Below, piece after piece: positions 16,707 to 26,321 of a stretch of 64,000 bases of DNA. The position numbers and the translations under genes are program-made. Each line of letters opens with the position of its first letter. The stretch's first letter is position 1. The DNA is taken from IMG/VR virus record IMGVR_UViG_3300021142_000013, positions 38,075 through 102,074 of that record, one strand, 5' to 3'. This DNA is from a virus. The notes beneath the pieces are model-generated. The model was not told the origin of the DNA. It was given only the letters and a program-made list of their open reading frames with translations, and did no database searches.

Positions 16707-19700
16707 ATGGCTTGTAGAGTAACATATCTATCTAATGGTAATATATCTAAAGTTTTTGCACCAGATGGCAAAGAAAGCGATCTTTATAAAAAAATATTAG
16801 ATAAAGTGCTTGAATTAGATAAAACTGAAAGATTAGAATTACAAGACAAATATACTCCTTGGGTAGGTAAACATATACGTGGATTAGATGATAGGAATAT
16901 TGCTTTGGCTGTTTATAAAGGAACAGATTCTAAAGTATTCAAAGAAAAGTATCCTGATATAGAAAAAGATGCAAAAGGTGATCCTAAAATATCTCCTGAA
17001 GAGTTATTTAAAACTCAAATGAAAGAATTGCCTAAATTATCTCACGATTATGCTGTAGAGATAATGAATAGAATGGGTATTGATGCTAAAATGTTTGATA
17101 AAAAAGAATTAGCAGAACTCCCTAAAGGAGTAACAGCTTGGGCAGATGTTGGTGGAAAATTTATTCAATATGTACAAGGACATGAAACAGATATACCCCA
17201 TGAAATTTCTCACTTTGGTGTTGCAATTACCCGCAGTAAAAATCCTAAACTATACAAGGAATTAGAAAATAAAATAGGCTCTAGTAAAGAATATGAAGAA
17301 GTAAGAAGACTATATAGTAGTAGTGAAGCTTATAAAAATGAAGATGGAACGCTAAATATCAAAAAACTCAAAGAAGAAGCTATAACTCAACTAGTAGAAA
17401 AGCATCTCGTACGGAAACTTGAAACAAACGAGAACCCTGAGACTTTAGTTGCTGTACAAAATTGGTGGAACAAAGTAAAAGATTGGTTTAAAACTCTATT
17501 ACAAAAAGCAGGATATAAAGACCCGTTTGAAAAAGTTGCAGAAAATATTAAATCTGGAGATATAGGAACTACCAAAGATGTTAGTGAAAAACTATATCCT
17601 GAAGGAGACGAAGCTAAATACTTTAAATTAGAAGATGATACTAAGAAAATTACAGATAAACTTGAAAAAGAACATCTTGATACTGTAAAAACGAAAGAAG
17701 GATTTTTAAGAAATAACGAAAAAGTAAAAGACTTATTTGAAGTTAAATCAAAAGAAGATAAGACTAAAAAAGAAGAAGTTATCGAGAAGAAATCTGAACA
17801 AGGACATAATGATATGTCTGATGTAATGAGTAGACTTTTTGATGAAAATAATCATTTACATGAAAAACCTACGGATAGTAATTATGCTTCAGAATTAGAT
17901 CCTAAAAATAGGATATATGATAATTTCTTTAATAATATTAAAGAACGTATTGAAAACGAGCATTTTCCTGAAGGAACTAAATTTTATCATGATTTAAATA
18001 TTTATAATCCACAATTAGATAGAGCAGGGAGTTTAGACTTTTTAGCTGTTACACCTGAAGGAAAAGCTAGTGTATGGATGTTTAAATTTATTAATGGCGA
18101 TGGCACTAAAGATATTTCGCTATCTAAAAGAGAAAGTTTCCAAAAAGAAATTGGTAATTATAAAAGAACACTTAAAGATAATTATGGTATAAATGAATTT
18201 GACCAAACACGAGTTATTCCTGTGTTCATGAGTTTTGATGTTAAAAATGGCGAATATTCATTGAAATCTGCTAAAATAGGTAATTCTAAAATAGAAGTTG
18301 AAAAGAATGAAAAATTATTGCCTATTTCAACACTTGATGAAAGAACAGGTGATTCTTTTGTAGATCATCTTATTAAGAAATTAAGTGATTTATATGATGT
18401 AAAAAGAGAATTTCTAAAGGATAAAGAAAAAGTTAACGAAATCAATAATATTTATAAAGTAATACGAGAATTACAAACAAAGCATCAATTTAATTATTTA
18501 TTTAGTCAAATTGATTCTACTGTAGCAAATACTCATAAAATAGTAGATAAATATAAAGATAACTTTAAAAAAGAGAATCTTGCAAATATTTCTAATGAAG
18601 AATGGGAAAAACAAGCAATAGAACTCAATAAAACGCAAAATGAACTTTCTATATACAAGGAGTTAGATAATATCTTTGAAGATACATATCCTAATCCTAC
18701 AGATAAGCAAAAAGAAGAATTAGCTAAAATTAGAGAATATTCTAATAAAGCACGTAATGAACTTTTTCAGCTTAATAAAGTAATACGTGAATTTGCTAAT
18801 GAAAATGCTAAGAGATTTGGGATTGAAGATTTACTCACTCCTGAAAAAAAACCAGGATGGATTGCATCTATGTTTAATACTCAATCAGAATTCAATCTAT
18901 CAGGAGTATTAACTCTTAATAGAATGATGGATACTATGCAAAATTATAGAGATAATGAAACACGTACACATGTAAATGAATTGTTATCTATAGGTAAAGA
19001 TGTTAAAAACTGGTTAAAAGGTAAAAACGCTAAAGATCTTATTAAAGCTGTACGTAAAGAAGATAAAAATGAATTGATAGATCAATATGATAGAAAGTTT
19101 TATCAGGATTTATATTCTAACATTGAAAAAAAGAATGTTAAATGGATAAAAGAGAATGTTGATAAAAAAGCTTTTGCGCAATGGGCTGAAAAATATAAAA
19201 AAGAACGAATGGAAGCTATTCGTAATGAAGTTTATATTGGTACAGAAGAAGAAAAGAACGAACAAAAGCGAAACGACATTGAGAAACTAAATTCTATAAC
19301 AAATTTAGCTTCAGATTCAGCATGGCTGAATTATAGAAATATTAAAAACTTTCCGTTAGAGAAATGGCACTCTACAGAATATTCTAATTTAATAAAAGAA
19401 GAGAATAAACCCGTATTAAAACTTTATAATTTTATTAAAGATTTAAATCAACAAGCTGCAGAAGTAGGTTATATTGAACATGAAAGGAAACGTAATTTCT
19501 TACCTTTCATTAAAAAATCCCTAGCAGAAAAAGTTGTAATGGGTGGTTCTTATAATTGGGTACAATCCGTATTAGATTCCGTAACTATACAAGAAAGTGA
19601 TACTGACTATGGTGTTATTAATAAATTAACTGGTGACGTTATAGATACTATTCCTAAGTATTTTACAAGCGAGACAGATAACGTGGAATATGCCTCATCA

Positions 19701-21494
19701 GATTTATTAAAAAATATAGGACTTTACGCAGTCAAATTATTAGATTATAAATATAAACAAAGTATCGAAAATCAATTAAAGCTAATGCTTTATATTGAAA
19801 AGAATAAAGGTTCTTTACAAACTAACTTCTTAGGTAGAGTTGTTAAAGATGCTGAACCATCGCCTTTAAATGAAAATAATTCCAAAATATTGGAAGATTA
19901 TATCAAGAATCAAATATATGGACAATCTTATGTAAAAACTGATTTTTCAGATGCTGCTAGTAAAAAGATAGGTAAAGTATATAACGAAACTTCTGAGAAA
20001 ATAAATAAAAAACTTGGATTTGAATTATTTCCTAAAATAGGAGGTGAGGATAGGCTTTCACTTATTAAAGGATTAGATACTTTAATGCGTACTCAGCAAT
20101 TAAAAGTGTTAGGATTCAACTTAGGTACTTCTGCTTATCGTTTCTTAGGTACAAATATTCAAGCATTAATCAGTACTGGCACATACGGTACTGCTGCAGA
20201 TTATATGAGAAATGAGCTAAAACATACTCAAATGAAATTCTTAAAAAATGACTTTGATGTACATATAGCTGCTTTAAAAGAATTTCTACCTGTAGATGGT
20301 CAAATAATGCACGAATTAGGTAATTTATCTTTTAGTAAACTCACACAAGAATCAATAGGTGATTTTATGATGAGTTGGATACGTACTGCGCATGATTTTA
20401 TCCAATACGTTAATTTTGGTGTATTTATGGATAATGCAATCGTAATAGATGGTAAAATTCATAACGCAAGAGAATATTATAGAAATACTCCTGAATATAA
20501 GGCGAGATATGAATCATACCAGGATTTAAGACAAAAAGAAAAAGACTTTGAAGACAACGTTAAAAAGTTAATTGATGAACACGGATTGGAAAAAAGAATG
20601 TCTGTTAAAGATAGTCGTTTACAGATTGATGGAGTAGATATGAATGGCGAAAGTTTTGCTGCTTATAAACAACTAATTAGACAAATAGGTCGGAGATTAA
20701 GTGGTAATATAAGCAGAGAAGATGAATCGCGTATTAGAATGATCGTATTAGGTCGTCAAATTATGACTTTCCATAATTGGGTTCCTGGAATGATGAAGAC
20801 TCGTTTTAAAGGATTATCTTATAATGATGGTACAGATACTCATGAATGGGGTAGAATGCGCATGGTTGGTAAACTTTTATTTCAAAACGGATTAAATTCG
20901 GTTTCTCGCCTTATTTCTATGACAAAAGGTACAGATAAAGGTATTCAATTATTAGATAAACTCTGGGAACAAAAACAAAAAGAATATAAGGAACGTACAG
21001 GTAAAGACTTAAAAATGGATAAAGAACGTTTTTTCGATCTTGTTCGCGCGAATATTAAAACAGAAGCAAAGGAACTATTGGCTTTAACTTCTCTTATAGG
21101 AATGTTCATCGCAGCAAAAGCTTTATCTAAAGAAGAAGAGGACAAATATACTAAAGGTTATTGGAATTATGCTTTACGTATATTAGATAGAACAAAAGAA
21201 GAAATTAATTTTTTTTATAACCCAATAGCTTTACAAGGAATGCTCAACGGTTCTATTTTTCCAGCATTAGGTGTATTAACTGATTTTACTCGTTTCGCAG
21301 AGAATTTCCTTCGAGAGGGTTTAGGATATGTAATTCAAGATAAAAAAATAATAGATTCTGCACATCCTGCTAAATATTTCTTTAAGAGTTTTCCTGTTTC
21401 TCGTGAAATGTTAAAGTATTTTGCAATTTTTGAACCAGATGTAGCAAAATCAATGGGTGTTGAGTTTAATGCTCAACCATTCATACAAAGATAA
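16707..21494 (+). CDS. Large virion protein with zincin motif and degenerate PD-(D/E)XK-like segment
   Basis: This 1595-residue protein is the second giant product of the virion arm. Near its N-terminus H165-E-I-S-H169 (GHETDIPHEISHFG) is a zincin metalloprotease site, a second one besides that of the polymerase protein. Residues 400-470 resemble a PD-(D/E)XK nuclease core: D444 in GSLDFLAV, then VWMFKF. The acidic residue of the (D/E)xK pair is replaced by Met458 before Lys460, so nuclease activity is doubtful. The remaining 1100 residues are Lys/Glu-rich and largely helical with coiled-coil character. No signal peptide is seen. In crAss-like phages such proteins are packaged and ejected with the polymerase; that role here is inferred from size, position and motifs. 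Confidence 0.75.
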   Translation: MACRVTYLSNGNISKVFAPDGKESDLYKKILDKVLELDKTERLELQDKYTPWVGKHIRGLDDRNIALAVYKGTDSKVFKEKYPDIEKDAKGDPKISPEELFKTQMKELPKLSHDYAVEIMNRMGIDAKMFDKKELAELPKGVTAWADVGGKFIQYVQGHETDIPHEISHFGVAITRSKNPKLYKELENKIGSSKEYEEVRRLYSSSEAYKNEDGTLNIKKLKEEAITQLVEKHLVRKLETNENPETLVAVQNWWNKVKDWFKTLLQKAGYKDPFEKVAENIKSGDIGTTKDVSEKLYPEGDEAKYFKLEDDTKKITDKLEKEHLDTVKTKEGFLRNNEKVKDLFEVKSKEDKTKKEEVIEKKSEQGHNDMSDVMSRLFDENNHLHEKPTDSNYASELDPKNRIYDNFFNNIKERIENEHFPEGTKFYHDLNIYNPQLDRAGSLDFLAVTPEGKASVWMFKFINGDGTKDISLSKRESFQKEIGNYKRTLKDNYGINEFDQTRVIPVFMSFDVKNGEYSLKSAKIGNSKIEVEKNEKLLPISTLDERTGDSFVDHLIKKLSDLYDVKREFLKDKEKVNEINNIYKVIRELQTKHQFNYLFSQIDSTVANTHKIVDKYKDNFKKENLANISNEEWEKQAIELNKTQNELSIYKELDNIFEDTYPNPTDKQKEELAKIREYSNKARNELFQLNKVIREFANENAKRFGIEDLLTPEKKPGWIASMFNTQSEFNLSGVLTLNRMMDTMQNYRDNETRTHVNELLSIGKDVKNWLKGKNAKDLIKAVRKEDKNELIDQYDRKFYQDLYSNIEKKNVKWIKENVDKKAFAQWAEKYKKERMEAIRNEVYIGTEEEKNEQKRNDIEKLNSITNLASDSAWLNYRNIKNFPLEKWHSTEYSNLIKEENKPVLKLYNFIKDLNQQAAEVGYIEHERKRNFLPFIKKSLAEKVVMGGSYNWVQSVLDSVTIQESDTDYGVINKLTGDVIDTIPKYFTSETDNVEYASSDLLKNIGLYAVKLLDYKYKQSIENQLKLMLYIEKNKGSLQTNFLGRVVKDAEPSPLNENNSKILEDYIKNQIYGQSYVKTDFSDAASKKIGKVYNETSEKINKKLGFELFPKIGGEDRLSLIKGLDTLMRTQQLKVLGFNLGTSAYRFLGTNIQALISTGTYGTAADYMRNELKHTQMKFLKNDFDVHIAALKEFLPVDGQIMHELGNLSFSKLTQESIGDFMMSWIRTAHDFIQYVNFGVFMDNAIVIDGKIHNAREYYRNTPEYKARYESYQDLRQKEKDFEDNVKKLIDEHGLEKRMSVKDSRLQIDGVDMNGESFAAYKQLIRQIGRRLSGNISREDESRIRMIVLGRQIMTFHNWVPGMMKTRFKGLSYNDGTDTHEWGRMRMVGKLLFQNGLNSVSRLISMTKGTDKGIQLLDKLWEQKQKEYKERTGKDLKMDKERFFDLVRANIKTEAKELLALTSLIGMFIAAKALSKEEEDKYTKGYWNYALRILDRTKEEINFFYNPIALQGMLNGSIFPALGVLTDFTRFAENFLREGLGYVIQDKKIIDSAHPAKYFFKSFPVSREMLKYFAIFEPDVAKSMGVEFNAQPFIQR

Positions 21495-21526
21495 TGCTAT
21501 ATAATGGTCGTAAATTTTATACAAAA

Positions 21527-21558
21527 GTTGTCAGATTCATTAATTATACTTATCTTTG
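21527..21558 (+). promoter_or_regulatory. Bacteroidetes-type promoter for the tail-fibre genes
   Basis: GTTG at 21527-21530, a spacer of exactly 20 bases, then TATCTTTG at 21551-21558. This fits TTTG-N20-TAnnTTTG with one mismatch in the upstream box. It lies in the 109-base gap before the first tail gene, the largest gene-free gap in this part of the plus strand. Confidence 0.6.
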
Positions 21559-21603
21559 TTATGAAATAATAATATATTATTTTACATATTAAACAAATTT
21601 TTT

Positions 21604-21963
21604 ATGGGTTATAATCGTTCAAATGATCCAGGTCTAAATTTAGATCTTAATATACTACTCCAGAAGCAATTTAGAGATTTGCGGCAAATGATGTGTTGTA
21701 AATTGACAGAAATCGCTAATGGTTCAGGTATTGTTAGTAATTCTATCATGTTTACTATAGGAGATGGTCATGCAGGAACACCTCTTGTAGGAACTACTAC
21801 TTATACAAATACTGTTTTAAATAATAAAACACTACTCATTTTAAAAAATGGTGTAGGATTTTTAACTGCTGGAGTTGACTTTAACTCTTTAACAGGCGGA
21901 GGATTTGTACTTATAGGAGGAGAATTATTTAATACAGGTGAAACATATACAATTTTATATTAA
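21604..21963 (+). CDS. Tail-associated protein with small beta domain
   Basis: This 119-residue protein begins with a helix (LNILLQKQFRDLRQMMCCK) followed by a Gly/Thr-rich beta domain. The domain has the pattern FTIGDGHAGTPLVGTTTYTN ... LLILKNGVGFL ... FNTGETYTILY. The next gene carries the same domain. The layout of an N-terminal attachment helix plus a beta-sandwich tip is usual for tail or baseplate appendages. It is the first gene behind the promoter at 21527-21558, and its stop overlaps the next ATG (TAATG). Exact virion role unknown. Confidence 0.6.
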   Translation: MGYNRSNDPGLNLDLNILLQKQFRDLRQMMCCKLTEIANGSGIVSNSIMFTIGDGHAGTPLVGTTTYTNTVLNNKTLLILKNGVGFLTAGVDFNSLTGGGFVLIGGELFNTGETYTILY

Positions 21964-22199
21964 TGAATAGAAAAATTATCCAATTTCAAATAGGAGATGG
22001 TCAACTATATACTCCTATAACAGGTTCAAGTCAGTATATTAATCCTGATATTAAAAATGACAATTATTTAGTGTATAAAAACGGAACAGGCTATCTATTT
22101 GAAGGATTGCAGTTTTCTAAAATATATACAGGAGGTCTTTCTTTATCAGGAACCTCTACTTTTAATACTGGTGAACAATATACTATAATTCTATATTAA
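21963..22199 (+). CDS. Tail-associated beta-domain protein, paralogue of the preceding gene
   Basis: These 78 residues consist of little more than the beta domain of the preceding protein. FQIGDGQLYTPITGSSQYIN, LVYKNGTGYL and FNTGEQYTIILY align to its second half without large gaps. It lacks the N-terminal helix, so it may assemble onto the longer paralogue. A tandem duplication followed by loss of the helix is the simplest origin. Overlap of stop and start suggests coupled translation. Confidence 0.6.
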   Translation: MNRKIIQFQIGDGQLYTPITGSSQYINPDIKNDNYLVYKNGTGYLFEGLQFSKIYTGGLSLSGTSTFNTGEQYTIILY

Positions 22200-22208
22200 A
22201 ATAAAATC

Positions 22209-23912
22209 ATGAAGAAACTATTACTCATATTAGGTTTATTAATAACGTCTTTTGCATCGAACGCGCAATGGTATAATCAGCCATATTATAACGCACATAA
22301 CTATGGTAACGAATTTGGTAAACTGCAAATAGACAGTACATTCACTCTATTGTTATTAGATACAAATAATTTATATACAGGAACTGGACACTATCCTTTT
22401 ATTCTAAGGCTGAATAGTGCAGATAGTAACTTATATCTTTACAACGGTCTTAATTGGAAAAAAGTAGGTGGAAGTTCAGCTACTCCAACTTTAGATCAAG
22501 TATTAACCACTGGAAATACTTCGACACATGGTATAACTCTTACAGGTAGTTCTGGTAATATATCTGCACAAGGTATATCAGGAACTTCTTTCACACAAAC
22601 AAGTTCTAGTACAGCTAATCAGTTTCCTGGTGGATTACAGACACAATTTATAAATGTAAAAGGAACAGGTGCTACTTTTCAATATCAATTTTTACCTAAT
22701 CCTAATATATCTCGTAATACAAATTACTATTTTGGTGTACAATCAAATTTAGTAGATACTATTGTTACGGACACTAGGTTATTAAATGACACTTTGTCAG
22801 GAAGTGGTACTAATGCATTATTAATGACTACTGCAGGTACTAATACTAAACTTAGTACTATAACTTTAGATAAAGCAATACAAAACGGACCAAATACAGC
22901 TAGAACTCCAGATTTTATTAATGGTTTTACTGTCAATACACCAACTGCTGATGGTGCTCCTCGATGTTATCTCACTATAAATGGAGGAGTAAATATATAT
23001 GATACGGCAACAGGTAGTACTAAAGTAGGACCTTTTGGTGGAGAATATGGTGCAGGTAATGCAAATAATACTATTTTTGGTTATAATATACAAGTACATA
23101 GTGAACAATACGCTTCTTTATTTGGTTATCATGCGGGACAGAATATATCAGGACAAAGTTATAACTCTGGATTTGGTTGGATTGCGTTAGAGAATGTAAG
23201 TGGTCCAAGAAATAATGGATTTGGTGTGGGTGCTTGTGATGCTTGTGGTACAGATAATTGTGGATTTGGATATGACGCAGGAGCTTATAATACTGGTATA
23301 AATAAATCTATTTTTATAGGTAATAAAGCGGGTTATAATCTTGGACATGGAGTTCCTAATATAGATGGTATGTTTGTGATAGATTGTTCTGCTGGAAATG
23401 GATACAATTCTTTCCTAATAGGAAATGGTGCTGCAGATGGTGGTGGAAATATTACTTCAACTTCTTATTTAGCGAGAAACTATTCGCTAGATAGTCTTTA
23501 TGGTAAAACTGTTTATTATGATAAAGTTGGTACACAAGGAGAAGGTCTTGTACCTATATATGCCTATAATAAAATAACTGGACAAACTTCTGCAGGAAAT
23601 ATAACTACTTATACAACTACGGCAGACGGTGTATTTGAAGTAAGTGGTTACTTAGCAGTAATAGCAGTTGCTACAGATGTAATAAAATATCAAGTTAGTT
23701 ATACAGATGAAAACAATAACGCTAGAACTCAAGACTTTTATCCTCAAGGTACAACTACTGCTACAATAGCAGCTACAGGTAGTTATCCTTATAGTAGTAT
23801 GCAAATATGGGTAAAAGCGAGTACGGTAATAACATTAAAAACATTCCTTACTAATAGTTCAGGTAGTATAACCTTTGATGCTTGTGGTAGTATTAAACAG
23901 ATAGGTAAATAA
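22209..23912 (+). CDS. Tail-fibre-like protein with a Bacteroidetes signal peptide
   Basis: The 567-residue protein opens with a clear Sec signal peptide (MKKLLLILGLLITSFASNAQ; likely cut after SNA). A section typical of fibre attachment regions follows (PFILRLNSADSNLYLYNG). The middle repeats Gly-Phe-Gly/Asn-rich units (FGYHAGQNISG, GFGWIALENVSG, GFGYDAGAYNTG, IFIGNKAGYN), like the left-handed beta-roll of YadA-type trimeric fibres. The C-terminus forms a separate beta domain. Tail fibres normally assemble in the cytoplasm, so the signal peptide is odd. The gene may be a captured host adhesin module, or the product may be exported. It lies between tail genes in one operon. Confidence 0.65.
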   Translation: MKKLLLILGLLITSFASNAQWYNQPYYNAHNYGNEFGKLQIDSTFTLLLLDTNNLYTGTGHYPFILRLNSADSNLYLYNGLNWKKVGGSSATPTLDQVLTTGNTSTHGITLTGSSGNISAQGISGTSFTQTSSSTANQFPGGLQTQFINVKGTGATFQYQFLPNPNISRNTNYYFGVQSNLVDTIVTDTRLLNDTLSGSGTNALLMTTAGTNTKLSTITLDKAIQNGPNTARTPDFINGFTVNTPTADGAPRCYLTINGGVNIYDTATGSTKVGPFGGEYGAGNANNTIFGYNIQVHSEQYASLFGYHAGQNISGQSYNSGFGWIALENVSGPRNNGFGVGACDACGTDNCGFGYDAGAYNTGINKSIFIGNKAGYNLGHGVPNIDGMFVIDCSAGNGYNSFLIGNGAADGGGNITSTSYLARNYSLDSLYGKTVYYDKVGTQGEGLVPIYAYNKITGQTSAGNITTYTTTADGVFEVSGYLAVIAVATDVIKYQVSYTDENNNARTQDFYPQGTTTATIAATGSYPYSSMQIWVKASTVITLKTFLTNSSGSITFDACGSIKQIGK

Positions 23913-23924
23913 ATTAATTATATA

Positions 23925-24383
23925 ATGCCTTTTTTTGTACCTTCTTATCCAGGAATAACTAGTACCAATGTATCTATTAATACGGATAACATTGTAACTA
24001 CTGTTACAAAGGATTGTAAAAGTGCAAATAATTTAAATGTATTTCAAATAATATTAACCAATAATCATGGGAATAATATTATTTGGGAATATGTAGATAA
24101 ATCCAGAAGAGATAGTGATTATAGTCTATTATTAAGTCCTTCCGTTACAGCAAATGTAACTGTATCCGATTTTGTTTATGGAGAAATTGCAACAGGTGTT
24201 ATAAATGGTTCTAATAATGTTTTTACAACAGCATTTAATTTTATAATAAGTACTATACAAGTATTTGTTAATGGAATTGAGCAAACTGTTATAAATGATT
24301 TTGTACTTAGTGGTCAAAATATATTATTAAATACTTCTCCTATAACAGGAGATATTGTTACAGTTAATTACGTTAAATCTTAA
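23925..24383 (+). CDS. Tail-fibre accessory protein with repeated beta domain
   Basis: This 152-residue protein ends in a domain of about 70 residues with the pattern G-x-INGSNNVFTTAF ... VFVNGIEQ ... NDFVLSG ... PITGDIVTVNYVKS. The same domain closes the next protein. The N-terminal 70 residues form another Asn/Thr-rich beta region. No enzyme motif is seen. By position and composition it is a virion appendage protein. Confidence 0.6.
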   Translation: MPFFVPSYPGITSTNVSINTDNIVTTVTKDCKSANNLNVFQIILTNNHGNNIIWEYVDKSRRDSDYSLLLSPSVTANVTVSDFVYGEIATGVINGSNNVFTTAFNFIISTIQVFVNGIEQTVINDFVLSGQNILLNTSPITGDIVTVNYVKS

Positions 24384-24386
24384 AAC

Positions 24387-25283
24387 ATGAGTTCTACACA
24401 AATTGCAACTAGACAGATTCAAAACGGAGCTATTAATGATGCTCAGGTAAATGCTAGTGCTGCAATAGCGTCTAGTAAACTAGCAGATGGTGCTAACTTT
24501 GTAAAAAAAGATGGTACTGTTGCGTTTACAGGTAGTCCTAATGCGGGTAATAATAAAATTATAAATGTAGGTACTCCATCTTCTTCTACAGATGCTACTA
24601 CTAAAGGATATGTGGATACTGCTATATCTAACTTAACTTCTCTTTATCAATATAAGGGTGAGGCACGAGCAGCTACTACAGGAACACTTCCTGCAAATAC
24701 TTATGCAAATGGTACAGCGGGTACAGGTGCTACATTAACAGGTAATAGCAATGGTGCTTTGACAGCACAAGATGGCGTTACATTAATAGTTAATGATTAC
24801 CTATTAGTTAAGAATGAAGCTACTGGTGCTAATAATGGTTTATATCAACTTACTCAGGTAGGTGATGGTTCACATCCATATATCCTTACTAGGGCAACAT
24901 CAATGAGTACTACTACTCAGTATCCTGGTGCTATGATTATAGTACAGTCTGAAGGTAGTACATTAGCTAACACTATCTGGTTGTGTTCTAATGCGGAAGG
25001 CTTGACAGTAGGTACTACCGCAATTACTTTTGTACAAAGTGCAACAGGTGGATTACAAGCTTCTAACTTTGTAGATAATGAAGTTGTTTCTGGTACTATA
25101 AATGGTTCAAATACAACATTTACACTAGCAAATACTCCAGTATCAGGTACAGTCAAATTGTATTTGAACGGCGTTAGACAACAGTCAGGAGCAGGTAATG
25201 ACTTTACAATATCTTCAGGAACTATAACAATGCTTACTGCTCCGATATCAGGAGATATATTAATCGCCGATTATAGAAAATAA
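24387..25283 (+). CDS. Tail fibre protein
   Basis: The 298-residue protein begins with ATRQIQNGAINDAQV and KLADGANFVKKDGTVAFTG, and it has DATTKGYVDTAIS, a sequence style common at the N-terminal shaft of phage tail fibres. The C-terminal 70 residues (SGTINGSNTTFTLANTPVSG, LYLNGVRQ, DFTISSG, PISGDILIADYRK) repeat the end domain of the preceding protein. This suggests a shared trimer-closing or adhesion module. It is probably one subunit of the receptor-binding fibre. Confidence 0.75.
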   Translation: MSSTQIATRQIQNGAINDAQVNASAAIASSKLADGANFVKKDGTVAFTGSPNAGNNKIINVGTPSSSTDATTKGYVDTAISNLTSLYQYKGEARAATTGTLPANTYANGTAGTGATLTGNSNGALTAQDGVTLIVNDYLLVKNEATGANNGLYQLTQVGDGSHPYILTRATSMSTTTQYPGAMIIVQSEGSTLANTIWLCSNAEGLTVGTTAITFVQSATGGLQASNFVDNEVVSGTINGSNTTFTLANTPVSGTVKLYLNGVRQQSGAGNDFTISSGTITMLTAPISGDILIADYRK

Positions 25284-25290
25284 TAAATAA

Positions 25291-26319
25291 ATGAGTGCTA
25301 CTAAATTAGCTTTTAGACAAATGAAAGGTGGAGAACCTTCTCAAATGTTAACAGATGCATCAACTATATCTTGGGATTGTAACCTAGGATATGCTGCATA
25401 TGTTACTATAACTGCTAATAGAACCCTTTCCATAACTAATATGCAAGATGGTACTGCAGGTATGTTAGAGGTTATTCAGGATGGTACTGGTGGACATACT
25501 CTTACAGTTACAGGTGGTACTGTTACTTTAAATAGTGCTGCTAGTTCTAGTACAATGATAACTTGGGCATATGTAAATGGTACTTTCTTTTGGGGTACAG
25601 GTACAGCAATTCCTACAGCAGGAAGTATAACAAATGCCATGTTAGCAGGGTCTATAGCTCCTTCTAACTTACTATATAGAGGGCTATTAATTAATATACA
25701 ATATCTTACTTCAGGAACTACATATACCCCAACTACAGGAACTAATACTGCTGTACTACATATGGTAGGTGGTGGTGGAGGCGGTGGTGGTTGTACTGGT
25801 GTATCTTCTGATACTGCTGCTGGTGGTGGTGGAGCATCTGGAGCATTCTTAATGAAAAGAATTACTGGTGTTACAGGTACATATACTTATGCAATAGGTG
25901 GTACTGGTTCAGCAGGTTCTACTTCTGGTGGTAACGGTGGTGTAGGTGGCGATACTACATTTACAAATGGTGGTACAACATATACTGCAAAAGGTGGTAA
26001 TGGTGGAATTGGTATGACAGCAGGTACTACAAATGCTGTTTCTGCTGGTGGTGCAGGTGTTATAGCTACTAATGGTGATATAAATACGGGTGGTCAAGCT
26101 GGTGGACCTGGAATAAGATTTAGTGGTACAATAGCTATAAGTGGTAACGGTGGTTCTAATATATATGGTGGGGGTGGTGCTGGAATATCTACTACTGCTG
26201 CTGGTAATAATGGTACTGGTTATGGTTCTGGTGGTGGTGGTGCAATGTCATCATCTTCAACTGCAAGAGCAGGTGGTGTAGGTCAAGGTGGTATTATTGT
26301 AGTTTATGAATTTGCATAA
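25291..26319 (+). CDS. Glycine-rich tail adhesin
   Basis: The 342-residue protein has an N-terminal beta region (ITANRTLSITNMQDGTAGML) and a C-terminal half with many Gly runs (VGGGGGGGGC, GGGGASGAF, GGNGGVGGDTTF, YGSGGGGAMS) ending in GGIIVVYEFA. Alternating Gly tracts and short variable loops are the hallmark of polyglycine-helix adhesins such as the T-even gp38 type, where the variable loops bind the host receptor. The ending IIVVYEF is common in such proteins. It sits within the fibre gene run, so it is probably the distal, host-specific tip. Confidence 0.7.
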   Translation: MSATKLAFRQMKGGEPSQMLTDASTISWDCNLGYAAYVTITANRTLSITNMQDGTAGMLEVIQDGTGGHTLTVTGGTVTLNSAASSSTMITWAYVNGTFFWGTGTAIPTAGSITNAMLAGSIAPSNLLYRGLLINIQYLTSGTTYTPTTGTNTAVLHMVGGGGGGGGCTGVSSDTAAGGGGASGAFLMKRITGVTGTYTYAIGGTGSAGSTSGGNGGVGGDTTFTNGGTTYTAKGGNGGIGMTAGTTNAVSAGGAGVIATNGDINTGGQAGGPGIRFSGTIAISGNGGSNIYGGGGAGISTTAAGNNGTGYGSGGGGAMSSSSTARAGGVGQGGIIVVYEFA

Positions 26320-26321
26320 TA

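Noticed and set aside
25770-26290. Direct repeats of GGTGGT as a CRISPR-like or satellite array
   Set aside because: The repeats are codons for Gly runs of the adhesin; there are no unique spacers of constant length.
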